A stretch of 64,000 nucleotides of DNA from Yamagishiella unicocca (taxonomy: Eukaryota > Chlorophyta > Chlorophyceae > Chlamydomonadales > Volvocaceae). Position numbers and translations under genes: made by a program. Shown piece after piece: positions 11,652 through 23,800 of this stretch. Within the stretch, counting starts at the first letter, position 1. Every line of letters begins with the position of its first letter. Under the pieces are notes generated by a model, which did no database searches, was not told the DNA's origin, and worked only from the letters and a program-made list of their open reading frames with translations. The stretch lies in assembly GCA_003116995.1 (NCBI GenBank), contig BDSL01000089.1, positions 186,001 through 250,000 on the forward strand. The letters are read 5' to 3'.

Positions 11652-14600
11652 ATGGATGACTTCCAGTACGCGGTGGAGGTTCCACAGGACTTGCTATGCG
11701 CAGTGTGCTACCATGCTCTTCGCGACACTCGCTGCTGCCCGCGCTGTCAAAAGGGCTTTTGTGCAGAGTGCATTGCCACGTGGGGGTCGACCCAGAAGCG
11801 CAAGGGCGTGCCATTCTCATGCCCTTACTGCCGAGCGCCGCTGCGTTTTTCTCAGCTACTCAGATCAGACTCCCTGGCCAGCCGCCTCGACGTAATGCCT
11901 GTGTTCTGTCCCTTCCACGCCAGCGGTTGCTCCGGTACCCACCATCGCGCCGATCTCGCCAACCACCTCGCCCACTCCTGCGCGTTCGCCCCCGCGAGTT
12001 GCCCCGACTGCGGTGCCACCATGCCGCGCGGCCAGCTTGCGGAACACGTCGGCTCTCCGGCCTGCAGCCACCGCCGCCTGCCTTGCCTGAACCGACCGCT
12101 CGGCTGTCCCGCACAGCTCCAGTCGCATCAGGTGGCCGCCCACGGGGCCGCCTGCGCGTACGAGCCCCTGTCTTGCAACCACTGCCACGCCACTGTGCTG
12201 CGCGGCCAGGCGGAGGAGCACTTCTGGACCGGCTGCCCCTGCCGCTGTCCCTGTCCCAACCGCTGCAACGGTTGCGAGCACGTGGCGGCCAGCCTGGAGG
12301 AGCTCGTCCAACACGCACGTGAGTGCCGTTACTCGGAGGACGCCACGTACATGGCCCGCTTCCGCGCTGCGCTCGGCCCAACGGATCTGGTGTACGGCAA
12401 CGTCCACGGCGGCGGCGGCGGCGGCGCTGCCTTTGGCAGCGGCGCTTCTTTTGGCAGCGGCGGCGGAATTGCAGGCGGTAGCGGCGGCGCCCAGGGTGGA
12501 GCCGGCGGCGGCGGCCAGCACTCGCACCAGCACCCTACGCACCCTTCCCACCGAACCGCCCGCCCCTGGTCTGGCGAGGGCCTGTGCGGCACGGCGGAGT
12601 ACGGCGTTGCGGCGGGCGCGACGGCGGCGCTGGGCACTTGGTGCCACGGGCTGTTCGTGCCGGCCTCCCTCTACCCGCGCGGCTTGCCAGAGCCGCCGCC
12701 GGCGGCAGACGCCGGTACGGCAGACGCCGGTACGGCAGCGGCAGCGACGCCAGCTGACGGCGGTGGCGGCGCGGAGCTGCTGCCGTGGCCGTGGGTGGTA
12801 GACTCGACCTGTGAGGCCCCGGACCTCTCAGCCGCCGGCATCAGGCAGAACTTTGCCCCCGCGGCAAACGCTGAGCAGCTCCGGCAGCAGCGGCACAACC
12901 ACGGCCACCAACCGCCGCCGCAGCAGCTGGTTCCGGAGCCCTACCGCCGGCTGCTCCTTGCCCTGGCTGGGGAGGGAGAGGAGCGGGACCGCAGCGTCGA
13001 CCTGGAGGGCGATGGGGGCGGTGAGAGGCAGCAGCCGTGGCCGCCTGCAGGTGTGGCGCCGGTGGTGGCAGGAGGCGCCGCGACGGTGGCCTCGGCGCTG
13101 TTCGCAGCCAGTAGCCACGAAGTGAGGGCGGCGCTGGTGTTCGGGGAAGCGCCGCCGGCAGGGGCAGCAGCAGCGGCTGCAGCAGGGGCAGCAGCAGCAG
13201 CAGCAGCAGCAGGGGCAGCAGCAGCAGCAGCGCAGGCGGCGGCGGCTTGGCGGCCGCTGCTGCAGGTGCAGCAGCGGCAGCAGCATGGGGACATGGATGC
13301 GGGCGGCGATGTGGCGATGGCGGAGTCCGAGTACGGCAGTGTCATACCTGCCCTGGGGCTGCCCATTCCGTCTCCAGACCAGCAAGCGCAACTGGGGCAG
13401 CAGCAGCAGCTGCAGCTGCAGCAGTCGCGGGTGGATGACACTGATGCTGGATCCGGATCTGGGTCCGGGACGGGGGTTGGGGCTGGATCCGGGGTCGGGA
13501 CGGCCGCGCAGTTGGACGTGGAATCTGCTGCTGTCGTCCCAACCGCCGTATCAACGGTCACTGAGGAGCCTACTGCGGCTGTTCCTGCAGCTGATGGGGC
13601 CGGGCTAGGGCCGCCGCCACAGCAGGTGCGCGTGGACTGTCGTACGATACCGTTTGGACGCGCAACTGCCCCAGCTGAGGGCATTTGCGACACACCGTGG
13701 GTGAGTGACGGAGTGCCACAGGCTGGACAGCGACCCGCGGGTCAGCCCGACTTCCTCCCGGCCACATCGCAACGTCCGGCGCCACCAACCCCCAACTTCC
13801 CGCCCCTCAAAATGCGCTTCAGCCGTCGCATCGATTCGATTCTCCTGCGGCCAGCAGCTGCAAGCGCACCTCTGCATCCTCTCCATCCGCACCTGACCCC
13901 CCCATCCCCCCCACCTGCCCCCTGGTGCCACCCAACGGGCTTCCACTCAACCCTCCTCCAGCGGCATCACCCTAGGCGAGAGGCACCTCCGGACGGGCTC
14001 CTGCTGCCCACTGCCGGCGTGTACGCCTTGCTCATAGACATAGTCGACCGCGCTTACGCCGGCAACGCCAACAACAACAGCAGTAATAACGGTAACAACA
14101 ACAGTAATAACGGTAATAACAGCAGCGGCGGCGGCGGCCGGGGCGCTGCAGGCGGCGGCATCGGAGCCGATGGCGGCGGCGGCGGCGGGGCGGATGGGGC
14201 GGGCGGCTGGGAGATACCCAGGCCGCCTGTGGGGAGCGCGGACCTGCAGGTCCTGGAGCTGTACGAGGGACAGGACATGTCTGTGATGGACCTGCCGAGT
14301 GGGTCGACGGGGGGGGCCGGAGGGGGGAGGGGCGGGGGCGGAGGGGCGGAGGGCGGGGGGTTATGAGGGGAAACTCCTGGGGTGGGAGGCGGCGGTGGGG
14401 GCCGGGGGCCCCACTGCCGTTGCAGCAGCAGCCCACGGCGGCCAGCCGACAGTGTTCGATGACATCACCGATGGCATCACCGATGGCATCACCGATGGCA
14501 TCACCGATGGCATCACCGATGGCATCACCGATGGCATCACCGATGGCATCACCGATGGCATCACCGATGGCATCACCGATGGCATCACCGATGGCATCAC

Positions 14601-17600
14601 CGATGGCATCACCGATGGCATCACCGATGGCATCACCGATGGCATCACCGATGACATCACCGATGACATCACCGATGACATCACCGATGGCATCACCGCC
14701 ACCTCCCCTCTTCTTACCTACTGGACACCGTTTCCTGCCCCACTGTCCGCAACCGCAACCCCCCTGGAGTCCTCGTTCCCGTTACTTACCGCCGTGCCTT
14801 TCGAAACCCGAAGTCGCCCGCCCTCTTCCGCCCCATCCCCCGTCCCTGCCCGGACCCCCCTCAGTCGTGGACACTGCGGTCCACCACGGGCATAGGGCCT
14901 TCTGGGCGCTGGGGCTGCTGCGCCTGGCCCGCCGGCACTGGCCGGCGGCCTCCCTGGACTGGCGCGCTCTGGCCGGCCTCAACGACATGGTCACGGCGCT
15001 CGCGCGGCGGTTGCTAGTGGCGGTTGTCGGTGTGGTGGGAAGCGAGCTGGTGCAGGTGGGTGTGGCGGGGTGGGCGGGTGGGTGGGTGTGCTGGGGAGGG
15101 CGCCAGGGAGGGGCCACTAGGGGGTAGCACACGCACACGCACACACACAAACACACACGGGCGGGCGGTCCTGACTAAGGCCACCCACCTCCCCCTGGGC
15201 CTTGTATGCCACGCTGCCACTGGCCCTAGGGCGTTGCACCGCGCCCACTGCCCGCGTCATTTTCCCTCGCCCGTCTTCCCCTCCACGTCCCCCACCACCA
15301 CCTCCAGCCCCGCCTCCCACCTTCACCACGGGCTTTCCTCAACCTCCCACCTTCACCTCCAACCCCCAGGAGTCTTCCCCCATGGGCGAAGGTGACGTGG
15401 AGCTCGCGGTCCAGGTGGGTGAAGACCGCCACCGCCACGGCTGGAACCTGCTACTGCTACCAGTAGTCCAACCGTCCAACCGTTGCTCCTTAACCACCCA
15501 ACTCCTAACTCCCAACTCCTCCGCTGCTGCTGCCGCAGTCCCTCTTCCCCACGGCTCTGGCCGCAGAGGCGCTCGAGGCCGTACGAGAGACCTTCCGTAT
15601 GTACGACGACGTCATGTACGGGGGCGAGCTGTGGGACGAGCGCTGGGGCAGCTTGGGCGCTAAGCTGGAGCTGGGGCTCGATCTGGGCCGGGTGGCGTGT
15701 ATCGTGGGGCAATACACACCGTTGCACGTGAGCTGGGGGGGGCAGAGGGGAGGGGGACGGAAGGGAAGGGAGGGGAGGGGGGGTTCGCTGGTCCAGCTTC
15801 AGCAGGGAGGGGGCTCCTGGGAAGTGTGGATGGGAGGGAAAACGCCGAGCGCCAAGGCAGCAGCGGCTGTGGAAGCAAGTGTGGGAGCGCATGGGTTCGG
15901 GCGGTCGGGCGGAGGGCTTCGTCCCTTACACCATAGGTGGTCGGGTGTGCCCCCCTCCCTCGTCCGCGTCGTCCTTCACACGCAAGCACACGCGCCTGTG
16001 AAGCTCGTGGTTTCCACCCCGTACGGCGTTGTGTACGACAGGGCGAGTTCGTGGCCGGGGAGGATGACTCCGAAGGTACTGACGACTCCGAAGACGATGA
16101 CGATGACGGGGACGAGGACGGGAGCGATGAGGGGGACGGGGAGGAGGAGGAGGAGGAGGGCGGGGGCGACGATTCGCTTCCTGCTTTGGAGGCACTGAGC
16201 AGCCCCGAGGAAGGATTCGACCGCAGCAGCGATGGCGCCGGCGGCGGCGGTGGGCCTGGCGGCGGCGGTGGGCCTGGCGGCGTGCCTGGCGGCATGCGAG
16301 TCCCAGTCCTGCAGGCACGAGGGATGGCCGCGAACGTCCGAAGTGCCATGAGGGCGCTGGGGCTGGAGCCGGACGGCAGCCGCATCGGCGGCGGCGGCGG
16401 CGGCAGCCGCATCGGCGGTGGCGGCGGCATCGGCGGCGGCGGCGGCGGTGATGAGGAGGAGGAGAGCGACTTCCATACGAGCGAGTCGTCCGGGGACTGG
16501 GAGAGCGCCAACGAGGAGGTGAGGTCGGTGCGTGTTGCGTGTTCGCACGGCGACCACACATTGCGCCCGTACCACCACTGACCGCTCCGCGTCGAGCTCC
16601 AGGGGAGGGAGGAAGCCCCCTTCCCTCCTGCCCCTCCAGCAGCCTCCATAGCCCACTATCCTGTCGTTTTCGTGTCACCGGTTTTCACGCCACCTCCCCA
16701 AGTGACCGTGCCGCTGCCCGCCCTCACCCGATGCGAACTGCGATACAGGAGGCGGCTGACTTGCAGCGGCAGCAGCAGCAACAAGAACAGCAACAGCAGC
16801 AACAGCAGCAGCAGCAGCCTCCTGCGGGTAGGGGGGCGAGTGTGGGGCGCGGCGGCATCGTCCTCCGCCAGCGGCCCTGGTGGGAACGACGACTGTACAC
16901 AGGGACTGGCCATGGCGGCGGCGGCGGCAGCAGTAGCAGCAGTAGCAGCAGCAGCAGCAGCAGTGATGACGTCATGGAGCTGGACGTGGCGTCCTCGGAG
17001 ACGTCGGGTGACGGTGATGGCGAGGAGGACCCCTCGGATGCGGACATAAGAGGGGTGGTGGCGCTGGCGGCGGTCCTCGAGTGGTTCGCGACCAAGGTGC
17101 TGACGGTGGCCAAGGTACGACGGCGGCGGCGGCGGCGGCGCGGGGGGTTACAGGAAAAAACCCGCGGCGGCGGCGGCGGCGGCGGGGGATGCCCGTTAAA
17201 TGGGAGGATGGTGTCGGGCGCGGGGAGGGTTGAGAGGCAAGCCGTTGGTAAGGGCGAGACTCGTCCAACTAACCAACCAACCAACCAACCGACCATGCAC
17301 GAATGCACTACCACCCCCGACCCCCACAGTCGTACGTGGACTCGGGGCTCATGCGGCTTGACGATGGGCGTCTACAGCCCTGGCACCTGCAGCTGGCCAT
17401 GGACACGTCGCCGCTGGGGCTGCTACTGCCGCCGGAGCGGGGGGCTGAAGGCGGGGCTGCGGCCAGTGGGGCGGCCGACGTGGGCGGCCGGCTGCTGGGG
17501 GCGCTGCCGCTGCGTCAGCTGGCGCTCATGCTGGCGTCACTGGCGCTGCAGCCAGTCTCGGCGCTGATGGTGCTGGCGACTGCCGGCAGGGCGCTCGATG

Positions 17601-19732
17601 GGCTGTCCCGGGCGCAGGAAGCCGCACCGGCGCAGCAAGAGGAGCACCGACAGCAGCGGACGGAGTCGTACAGCAGCGGCGCGGCGGCGGCAGCGCAGGC
17701 GGCGGCGGCGGCAGCGGCAGCCCCCCCTCTGCTGTGTCCTCTGGACCTGCGCTGCTACTGCGGGGCGGAGGCGGCAGCAGGCGGTGCGACGTGTTCCTAC
17801 TGGACAACTTCCCAATGCCCAGGTACGACGGTACGGTACAGCGTTGTGTACGGCGGAAGGAGCAGCACGTGCTGGGCGGCTCAGCCGGGGTTCTTGGCGC
17901 CCGACCGAGGCGGCGGGGAGGGGAAGGGGGTCCCAATCATGTCGTTGCTCCCCCCCCCACCCTCACACACTCGCGTCCTCCCTCCCTCCCTCCCTCCTCC
18001 TATCGTACGCGACCGCACACCGCTGCTTCCGATGCTGGTGCTGACGCTGCCCCCCCCGCCCGCCGATGCTGCTACCGCCAATTTCCCCGTAGCATGTACG
18101 GCACTCACGGCCCGGGTACGGTGCCTGCCGTTCAACGACCGCCTCACGCTGTGCGGCGGTGTGCTGCGCAGCGCCTACGCGGGGGCCTCCGCCGGGGAGG
18201 AAGGAGCTGCACCGGACGCCACCACCGGGGCCGCCACCACCGGGGCCGCCACCACCGGCGCCGCCGCCACCGGCGCCGCGGCGGACGGCGTCGCTGCAGC
18301 CGGCAGCAGCTGCCCCGCAGCCACTGGGCAGCTCGGCTCCATGGGAGCGGGTCCGAGCCCGGCGGCAGCGGCGGGGGCGCTTTCCCAGCAGCACCTGCGG
18401 CAGCAGGAGCAGTCGGGGCAGTCGGGGCAGTCGGGGCAGTCGGGGCAGTCGGGGCAGCCGCCAGCGGCCGCGGACGCGCTAGAGGGGCTGCTGCTGCCGC
18501 CGCTGCTGCTGCCCCCAATCGATCTGGGAGCCGCCGTGACCAGCGGCCGGATTCGGGGGGCGCTGCTGCAGCTGCTGCTGCCGCCCGCGCTGAGGCCGCT
18601 GCTACAGCCCGCGGCGCTGTCGTACGCGGCGCGTCTGGCGAACCTGGGCCTTGTGTCGGGGCTGCTCCGAATCCACCACCTGCAGTCGCAGTGCTGGTGG
18701 CACCAGCCGGGCGAGACGGCCTTTGTTACAGCGGCGGAGGGCGGAGGCGAAGCCGAGGGGCAGCGGCAGCAACAGCAGGGCCGCACGGCAGCGACGGCTG
18801 CTGTGCCTCCTCCAGCGGTTGCTGAGGCCCTGTCGGGGGCCCTGGCGGAGGTGGTGCGGCCCGACCCCGCCTGGCTGCAGCAGCTTCAGCCGCACCTGAT
18901 GGAGATGAGGGATGTGGAGGCGGTGGCGGCGCTGTGTAAGGACATGGGTGGCGCGTTGTACGACAGTCAGGCGGGGGATCCCGCCGCCGCCGCCGCCGCC
19001 GCCGCCGCTCCGGCGCCGCCGTCGTCAGGCGACGCCGCGGCGGACGCATCCCACGGCGCCGGCGGCCCCGGCGCCGGCGGCTTCAGCGGCGCCAAGAGCA
19101 GGCTCGACGTGCTTCGCGAAATGGCGCCCTGCATTCCCCGAGGCATGTTCATGGACATGTTTCAGCAGTGTTGGGCGGCTGTGCAAGATGAGCGGGGTGG
19201 CGCGACTGCCGCAGTCGCCGGCGGCGCGCTCAGGCCTTCGGCGGGGGGTCGTGACGGTGCAGCAGCAGATGCCGGCGCCGGAGCTCCTTCTGCGCAGCAG
19301 CAGCAGCAGGCCCCGCAGCAGCACCGGGAGGGCTTCGGCTGGCGGCCGCAGGTGCCACCAGCGATGGGTGTCGCGACGCAGAGCCCAGCTCGCAGGCGCC
19401 ACGGGGCATCGCGGGCCTTCGTCCCGGCGGTTGCACCGGGGGACTTTTCGAGGCTTGTCGACGGTGGCTCGGTGGCAGGAGGTGCTGCCGCAGGCCAGGC
19501 GGAGTCGGAGGCGGCAGAGGGAGCGGGGGAGGACGGGGAGGAGGGGGAGGAGGCGGCAGAGGGTGGTGATGACATGGCCTGGTCGTCAGACGCGCTGGAG
19601 CTGTTGCAGCACGCGGCGGAGGCGGCGCTGATGGACATGCTGGTGGAGAGGAACGCGGATACCGGTGGCGGTGGGCGCGGAGGGGGACGGGGCCCCGGCA
19701 GCGGCGGCGGCTGGCAGCAGCGAGGGGTATGA
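11652..19732 (+). CDS. Very large RING and TRAF-type zinc-finger protein (~1,928 residues)
   Basis: Exons: 11652-13700, 13962-14298, 14865-15055, 15370-15414, 15539-15727, 16042-16518, 16749-17114, 17330-17822, 18093-19732; every junction keeps phase. Residues 16-60 form a RING finger (CAVC, CPRCQKGFCAEC, CPYC). Residues ~85-227 are Cys/His-rich TRAF-type fingers (CPFHASGCSG, CPDCGATM, CNHCHATV). Such proteins act as E3 ubiquitin ligases or adaptors; here activity is inference. The rest is low complexity (poly-Ala, Gly, Gln, Ser; an acidic stretch near 16080-16170), with helical islands such as AFWALGLLRLARRHW. Intron 1 (13701-13961) does not break the frame and may be retained. Around 17740-17822 another frame (DVFLLDNFPMP) looks protein-like, so that junction is uncertain. 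It could in principle be two genes, but phase continuity argues for one. Confidence 0.65.
14459..14700. repeat. 12-bp minisatellite, intron of the RING gene
   Basis: About 19-20 copies of GATGGCATCACC, a few with GATGACATCACC, lie between the donor at 14299 and the acceptor at 14864. The unit length is a multiple of three, so the array is open in several frames, but phase and flanking splice sites place it in an intron. Confidence 0.9.
18415..18460 (+). repeat. 9-bp coding repeat (Ser-Gly-Gln)
   Basis: Five or six tandem copies of CAGTCGGGG inside the last exon of the RING gene encode repeated Gln-Ser-Gly. Confidence 0.85.
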
Positions 19733-20655
19733 CGCCACCGCAGGGATGTGGGGGCTGGGAGCTGTAGCTGCGGGTGGTGTGCAGCGCTCTCTGGCAGGTC
19801 TTTGTGTCCGGAGCAGGGGACGCGAGTTGCTGATGCGGTCACCGGTTGTGCTGCTGGAAGCGTAGCGGCGCATCTGCTGCGTCGGGTGCGTCATGCGGAC
19901 ACTGGCGCGCGTGCGGGTTGCGGCTGGGGGCCGCTGGGGGTTGCGGGGGCCGCTGGGGGTTGCTGGCTCTGAGAGCAGTGAGCTGCAGCTGCAGCGCCGG
20001 AAGGTAGCACCGGTTGGGAGGGGTTGGAATGGTTTGGGATGAGGCGGCTGCTCGCGGGCAAAGCTACCTAATTATCGGGCATTATTATCATTGTTTTTGG
20101 TTACCGTAATTAAAAATGATTTGTCCGCCGTTATTAAATGAGCTCCAGGGATACCTGTAGATAACGACTACAGGAATAAACAGACGGGGCTGAAAGCAGG
20201 CCTGAGCTTGTAGAACACCATGTTGCGTAGAATCAAGGCGTTTCGGCGCTACCTTCCCGGCGCTATGCACATCAAGCAGCTTCACTCGCGTGCCGCCACC
20301 GTACTCCGCTGACGTGGCAAGCAGGCAGGGCCCACTCCACCCACTGCTCGACGTGGCCACACACACCCGACCAACACACATGCACACATATACACAAACA
20401 CACATACAGGATTAAAACATCTCCGCGGGCCCTGTCCACATCACCGTCCAAATGAGACGCGTACCCCACGTCCCTGGAGCAGCTGCTTCTGCTGCGCGAC
20501 TGCAGCCAAAGTGTGGCTGCGCGTTGGAGAGAACCCAGTGAGTCCATCTGCAGGTACCCACATGCGTCGATCATAGGCACGACACCAGCATCGCATCTTC
20601 ACCTACGGCAGCCATCGGTAGGTGACTCACCTCACCAGCTCTCGGCCATCCTAAA
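19733..20655. other. Intergenic region between convergent genes
   Basis: Contains the 3' UTR of the RING gene and a CA-rich stretch at 20345-20410. I found no TGTAA on the plus strand close behind the RING stop and no further coding sequence. Confidence 0.4.
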
Positions 20656-20660
20656 TTACA
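20656..20660 (-). terminator. Polyadenylation signal TGTAA (minus strand)
   Basis: TTACA on the plus strand, 207 bases downstream of the YLPM1-like stop. Confidence 0.6.
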
Positions 20661-20866
20661 ACCCTAAAAACCCCGGACCAGCGCCGGCCCTGCCCTCCCG
20701 CGATTCTCCTGCTGCTGATCCCTCCTCGTCTCAGCACCCGCGTCATGGCGCTCGCTGTCCCCACCACCACTGCCTCCCCCACCCATTCTTCACCGGTCTC
20801 TTCCCTACTCTCCCCCTCCTTTTCAGTGCCGACCCACGGGTCTCTTCTCTACTCTCTCCCCCCTTT

Positions 20867-23800
20867 TCAGCTGTCGTCTTCGTCCAGGCCCGCCTCAAAG
20901 AGCCCCAGAGGCGTGCCGCCGGGAGGGCCTCCCCCGCCGGCTGCCGGACCCGCCTGTTTGCCCAGCAGCAGGCGGCGGAAGAGGTCGTGCTCGGACTCGT
21001 GCTCGGCCTTGGCCTGCGGGGTGCGGCGCGGCGCCGAGCGGTTCGAAACGCCATCATGCGCTGCCGACAAGAGCGCTGTTTCCGCGGCCCCCACGGCGCA
21101 GTGTCCTCTGTGCGTCAACATGGACGTCGACATTGCAGCGGGCCGCCAGCAGGTATCGGGTCAGCTCCCTCGCCCCGTTCCCTCCCCGCTCTTCCCCCCG
21201 CCGAGCTTCCAGCCACCTCCCTGCAGCCCTCCCTGCAGCCCTCCCTGCAGCCCTCCCTGCAGCCCTCCCAGCACGCACCTGGTCTCGGAAGTTGTGTTGG
21301 TGCGGGTGCTGCTGCTGCGCCGCTGCGCTGGGGCTGCCGCCTCCCGCCAGCTCCGACCCAGGTGCCCCGCCCGCCGCCCGGGCCGCCCCCGACCTCCTGC
21401 GCTGGTAGCCGTACGGCAGGTCCTCCAGCTCCGCCGGCGGGCCCAAGCCCTCCAGGTAGACCACCTCCGCCAGCTGGAGGTTGAGGCAAGGGGGGAGGGA
21501 GGAGGGAAGGAGGAGGAGGGTTGGGACTAGGTCGATCAGGCGTGTCACGGAGGCAACTGGCGTCGGCAAGCACGCGAGCTGGCAGTGGCGGCGGGTGCCC
21601 TCGTGCTCCCCCAGCCCACCGCAACCTCATCCCAACCAGCAGAGGGAGCAAGGCGTCATTGGACCAGCCCCCACCCACCCTGGAGCGGCCAGCCCCTTCC
21701 CACCCTGGAGCTGACCAGCCACTCCACTTCCTCGCCCCCCGGCCCCGCTTTCCTCCCTTCCACGACCGTCCATTACCCCCTCCCTCGCCCCTCCCCTCTG
21801 CCCTAGGCCGCACCTGCTGTCGCAGCTGCAGCTGCTGCTCGCCGGGCCCCGCTGCCCGCGGAGTGCCGCCCTCATCCGCCCCGCCGCCCTCGGGCCGCGG
21901 CTCCAAGTCCGGCCACCAGACCCGCCGTTTCCCAGCGCCGTCGCTTCCCCCCGCACACAGGCTGGGGCCGGCGCACCCGGCCACGTCCGCCGAGACAACT
22001 CGTCGGAGAGCCGGCCGCAGCGGCCCCACGCTGCGCATCCCTGGAGCTACTGCGCTGCCGTGCTGCACCGCCGCCGGCCCGCCCGCCAGCGCCGCCAGGG
22101 TGTCGTTCAGGCCCAGCAAGATGTCCTGCTCGTCGACGTCCACCACAACGGTCCGCCGCTGGGCCTTCTCACGCTTCTTTCGTCGGGGACGCTGGCGGCC
22201 GCCGCCGTCATCGTCATCGCCGTCGTCCACGCCGCCGCCGTCGTTGTTATCGTCCCATCGGCTCACCGGCCGCCGCCGCCGCTGCCCGGCCTCATCGTCG
22301 TCGACGCCGGCGGCGGCATCGACGCCGACCTCGTCATCGCTGTCGCCGGCGTCCATCTCGACCTCCTGGATCTCACCGCCCCCGGATCTGGATCTGGCCC
22401 TGCCGCCCCCGCTGGCCGCTTCCGGCTCCTCCCCCACCACTGGGCCGCCGAACAGCGACACGGCGCTGATCTGCGTGTACGACACATACACGACACAGTG
22501 TAAGGCACATGCACGACACATGCACGAGACAGTGTAATGCACTACGTAGCGCCATCAGCGTCGTCCCATCGCATCCCCGACATGTCCCCCCCAGCCTGGT
22601 CTCCCACAGCTTCAGCCCCTTCAGGGCTCCTTCTCGGCGCAATGGCGCAATGGAAGTCCCCTCCCTACCCGCCGGTAAGTCCTGAGCCAGGAAGCAACAC
22701 CGGCTCGCCCCCTTCCCCCCTACCCTCCTGCGCCGCCCTCCCTACGACGCGCACACACGGCGCAGTTTGGGACCCGACCCGACCCGACCCGACCCGCTGC
22801 GGACGTGCCGTACCTGCGCGTACAGCGGCGGCGCGACCTCGAAGCTGGCCGCCAGCTCCCGCAGCCGCTCCACCGAGTGTCCGTGCACGTTGCGGGAGCG
22901 CGCCGCGCACACCTCCGGGTCCACCTCCAGCGGCCGCAGCGCAAAGCACTCGAAGTTGGCACGCTGCGCGGAGAGGTGCGGTTGGGGTGCTGGCCGGTGA
23001 GACCGGTGAGAGACCGGTGAGAGACCGGTGAGGGACCGGTTAGAGACCGGTGAGGGACCAGTGAGGGACCGGTGAGAGACCGGTGAGGGACCAGTGAGAG
23101 ACCGGTAAGAGACCGGTAAGAGACCGGTAAGAGGCCGGTAAGAGACCGGTAAGGGACCGGTTAGAGACCGGTTAGAGACCGGTGAGGGACCAGTGATAGA
23201 CCGGTGAGGGACCGGTGAGGGACCGGTGAGAGACCGGTGAGGGACCAGTCAGGGACCGGTGAGGGACCAGTGAGAGACCGGTGAGGGACCGGTGAGAGAC
23301 CGGTGAGAGGGGCAAAACAAGGGTAACGGTCTCAGCGACCTCCAGCGACCACCTCTTGCTGAACCCGATCCCACATGGGCCCCGCATCCCCACACGCCCC
23401 CGGCCCTCACCTGCCCCACCGCCATTAGCTCCCTCAGCTGATCCGCCCGCAGCACCGGCGCGTCCACCACCACGAAGCTATGCCGCCGGTCATCGCAGGA
23501 ACGACCCACCGCGCGGACCAGGTCGCGGAAGTAGGTGGCTGGCGTGGCGAGAAGAGCCGGGCAGCCGGGGGCCGGGGGGGAGGGGCGAGGTGAGGTGATG
23601 GTCGGGGCTTACGGTGAGTGGGGGGGAGAGAGCAATATCGGGCAGCGCCAGAACATGCCTAAGCATGCCACGCGCGTGGTGCAGCAAGGGGCAAGCCTTA
23701 CGTGTATTTCCTGGTTGCATTCTACGCGTGGGATGGGATACCGGTGGGTGCACCGCCCTCATCTGGGCGCGCCCACCTGCCCAACAAGCTAGCGGTGCCC

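Noticed and set aside
14361..15127. Open frames encoding repeated Met-Pro-Ser-Val or Ala-Ser-Pro-Met
   Set aside because: Created by the 12-bp minisatellite in an intron of the RING gene.
17734..17822. Alternative reading DVFLLDNFPMP in another frame of the RING gene
   Set aside because: Looks protein-like, but its phase does not join the next acceptor at 18093, while the frame used does. Left as a stated uncertainty.
22060..22537. Plus-strand frames opposite the YLPM1-like acidic exon
   Set aside because: Antisense shadow; the minus strand has family motifs and consistent splice phases.
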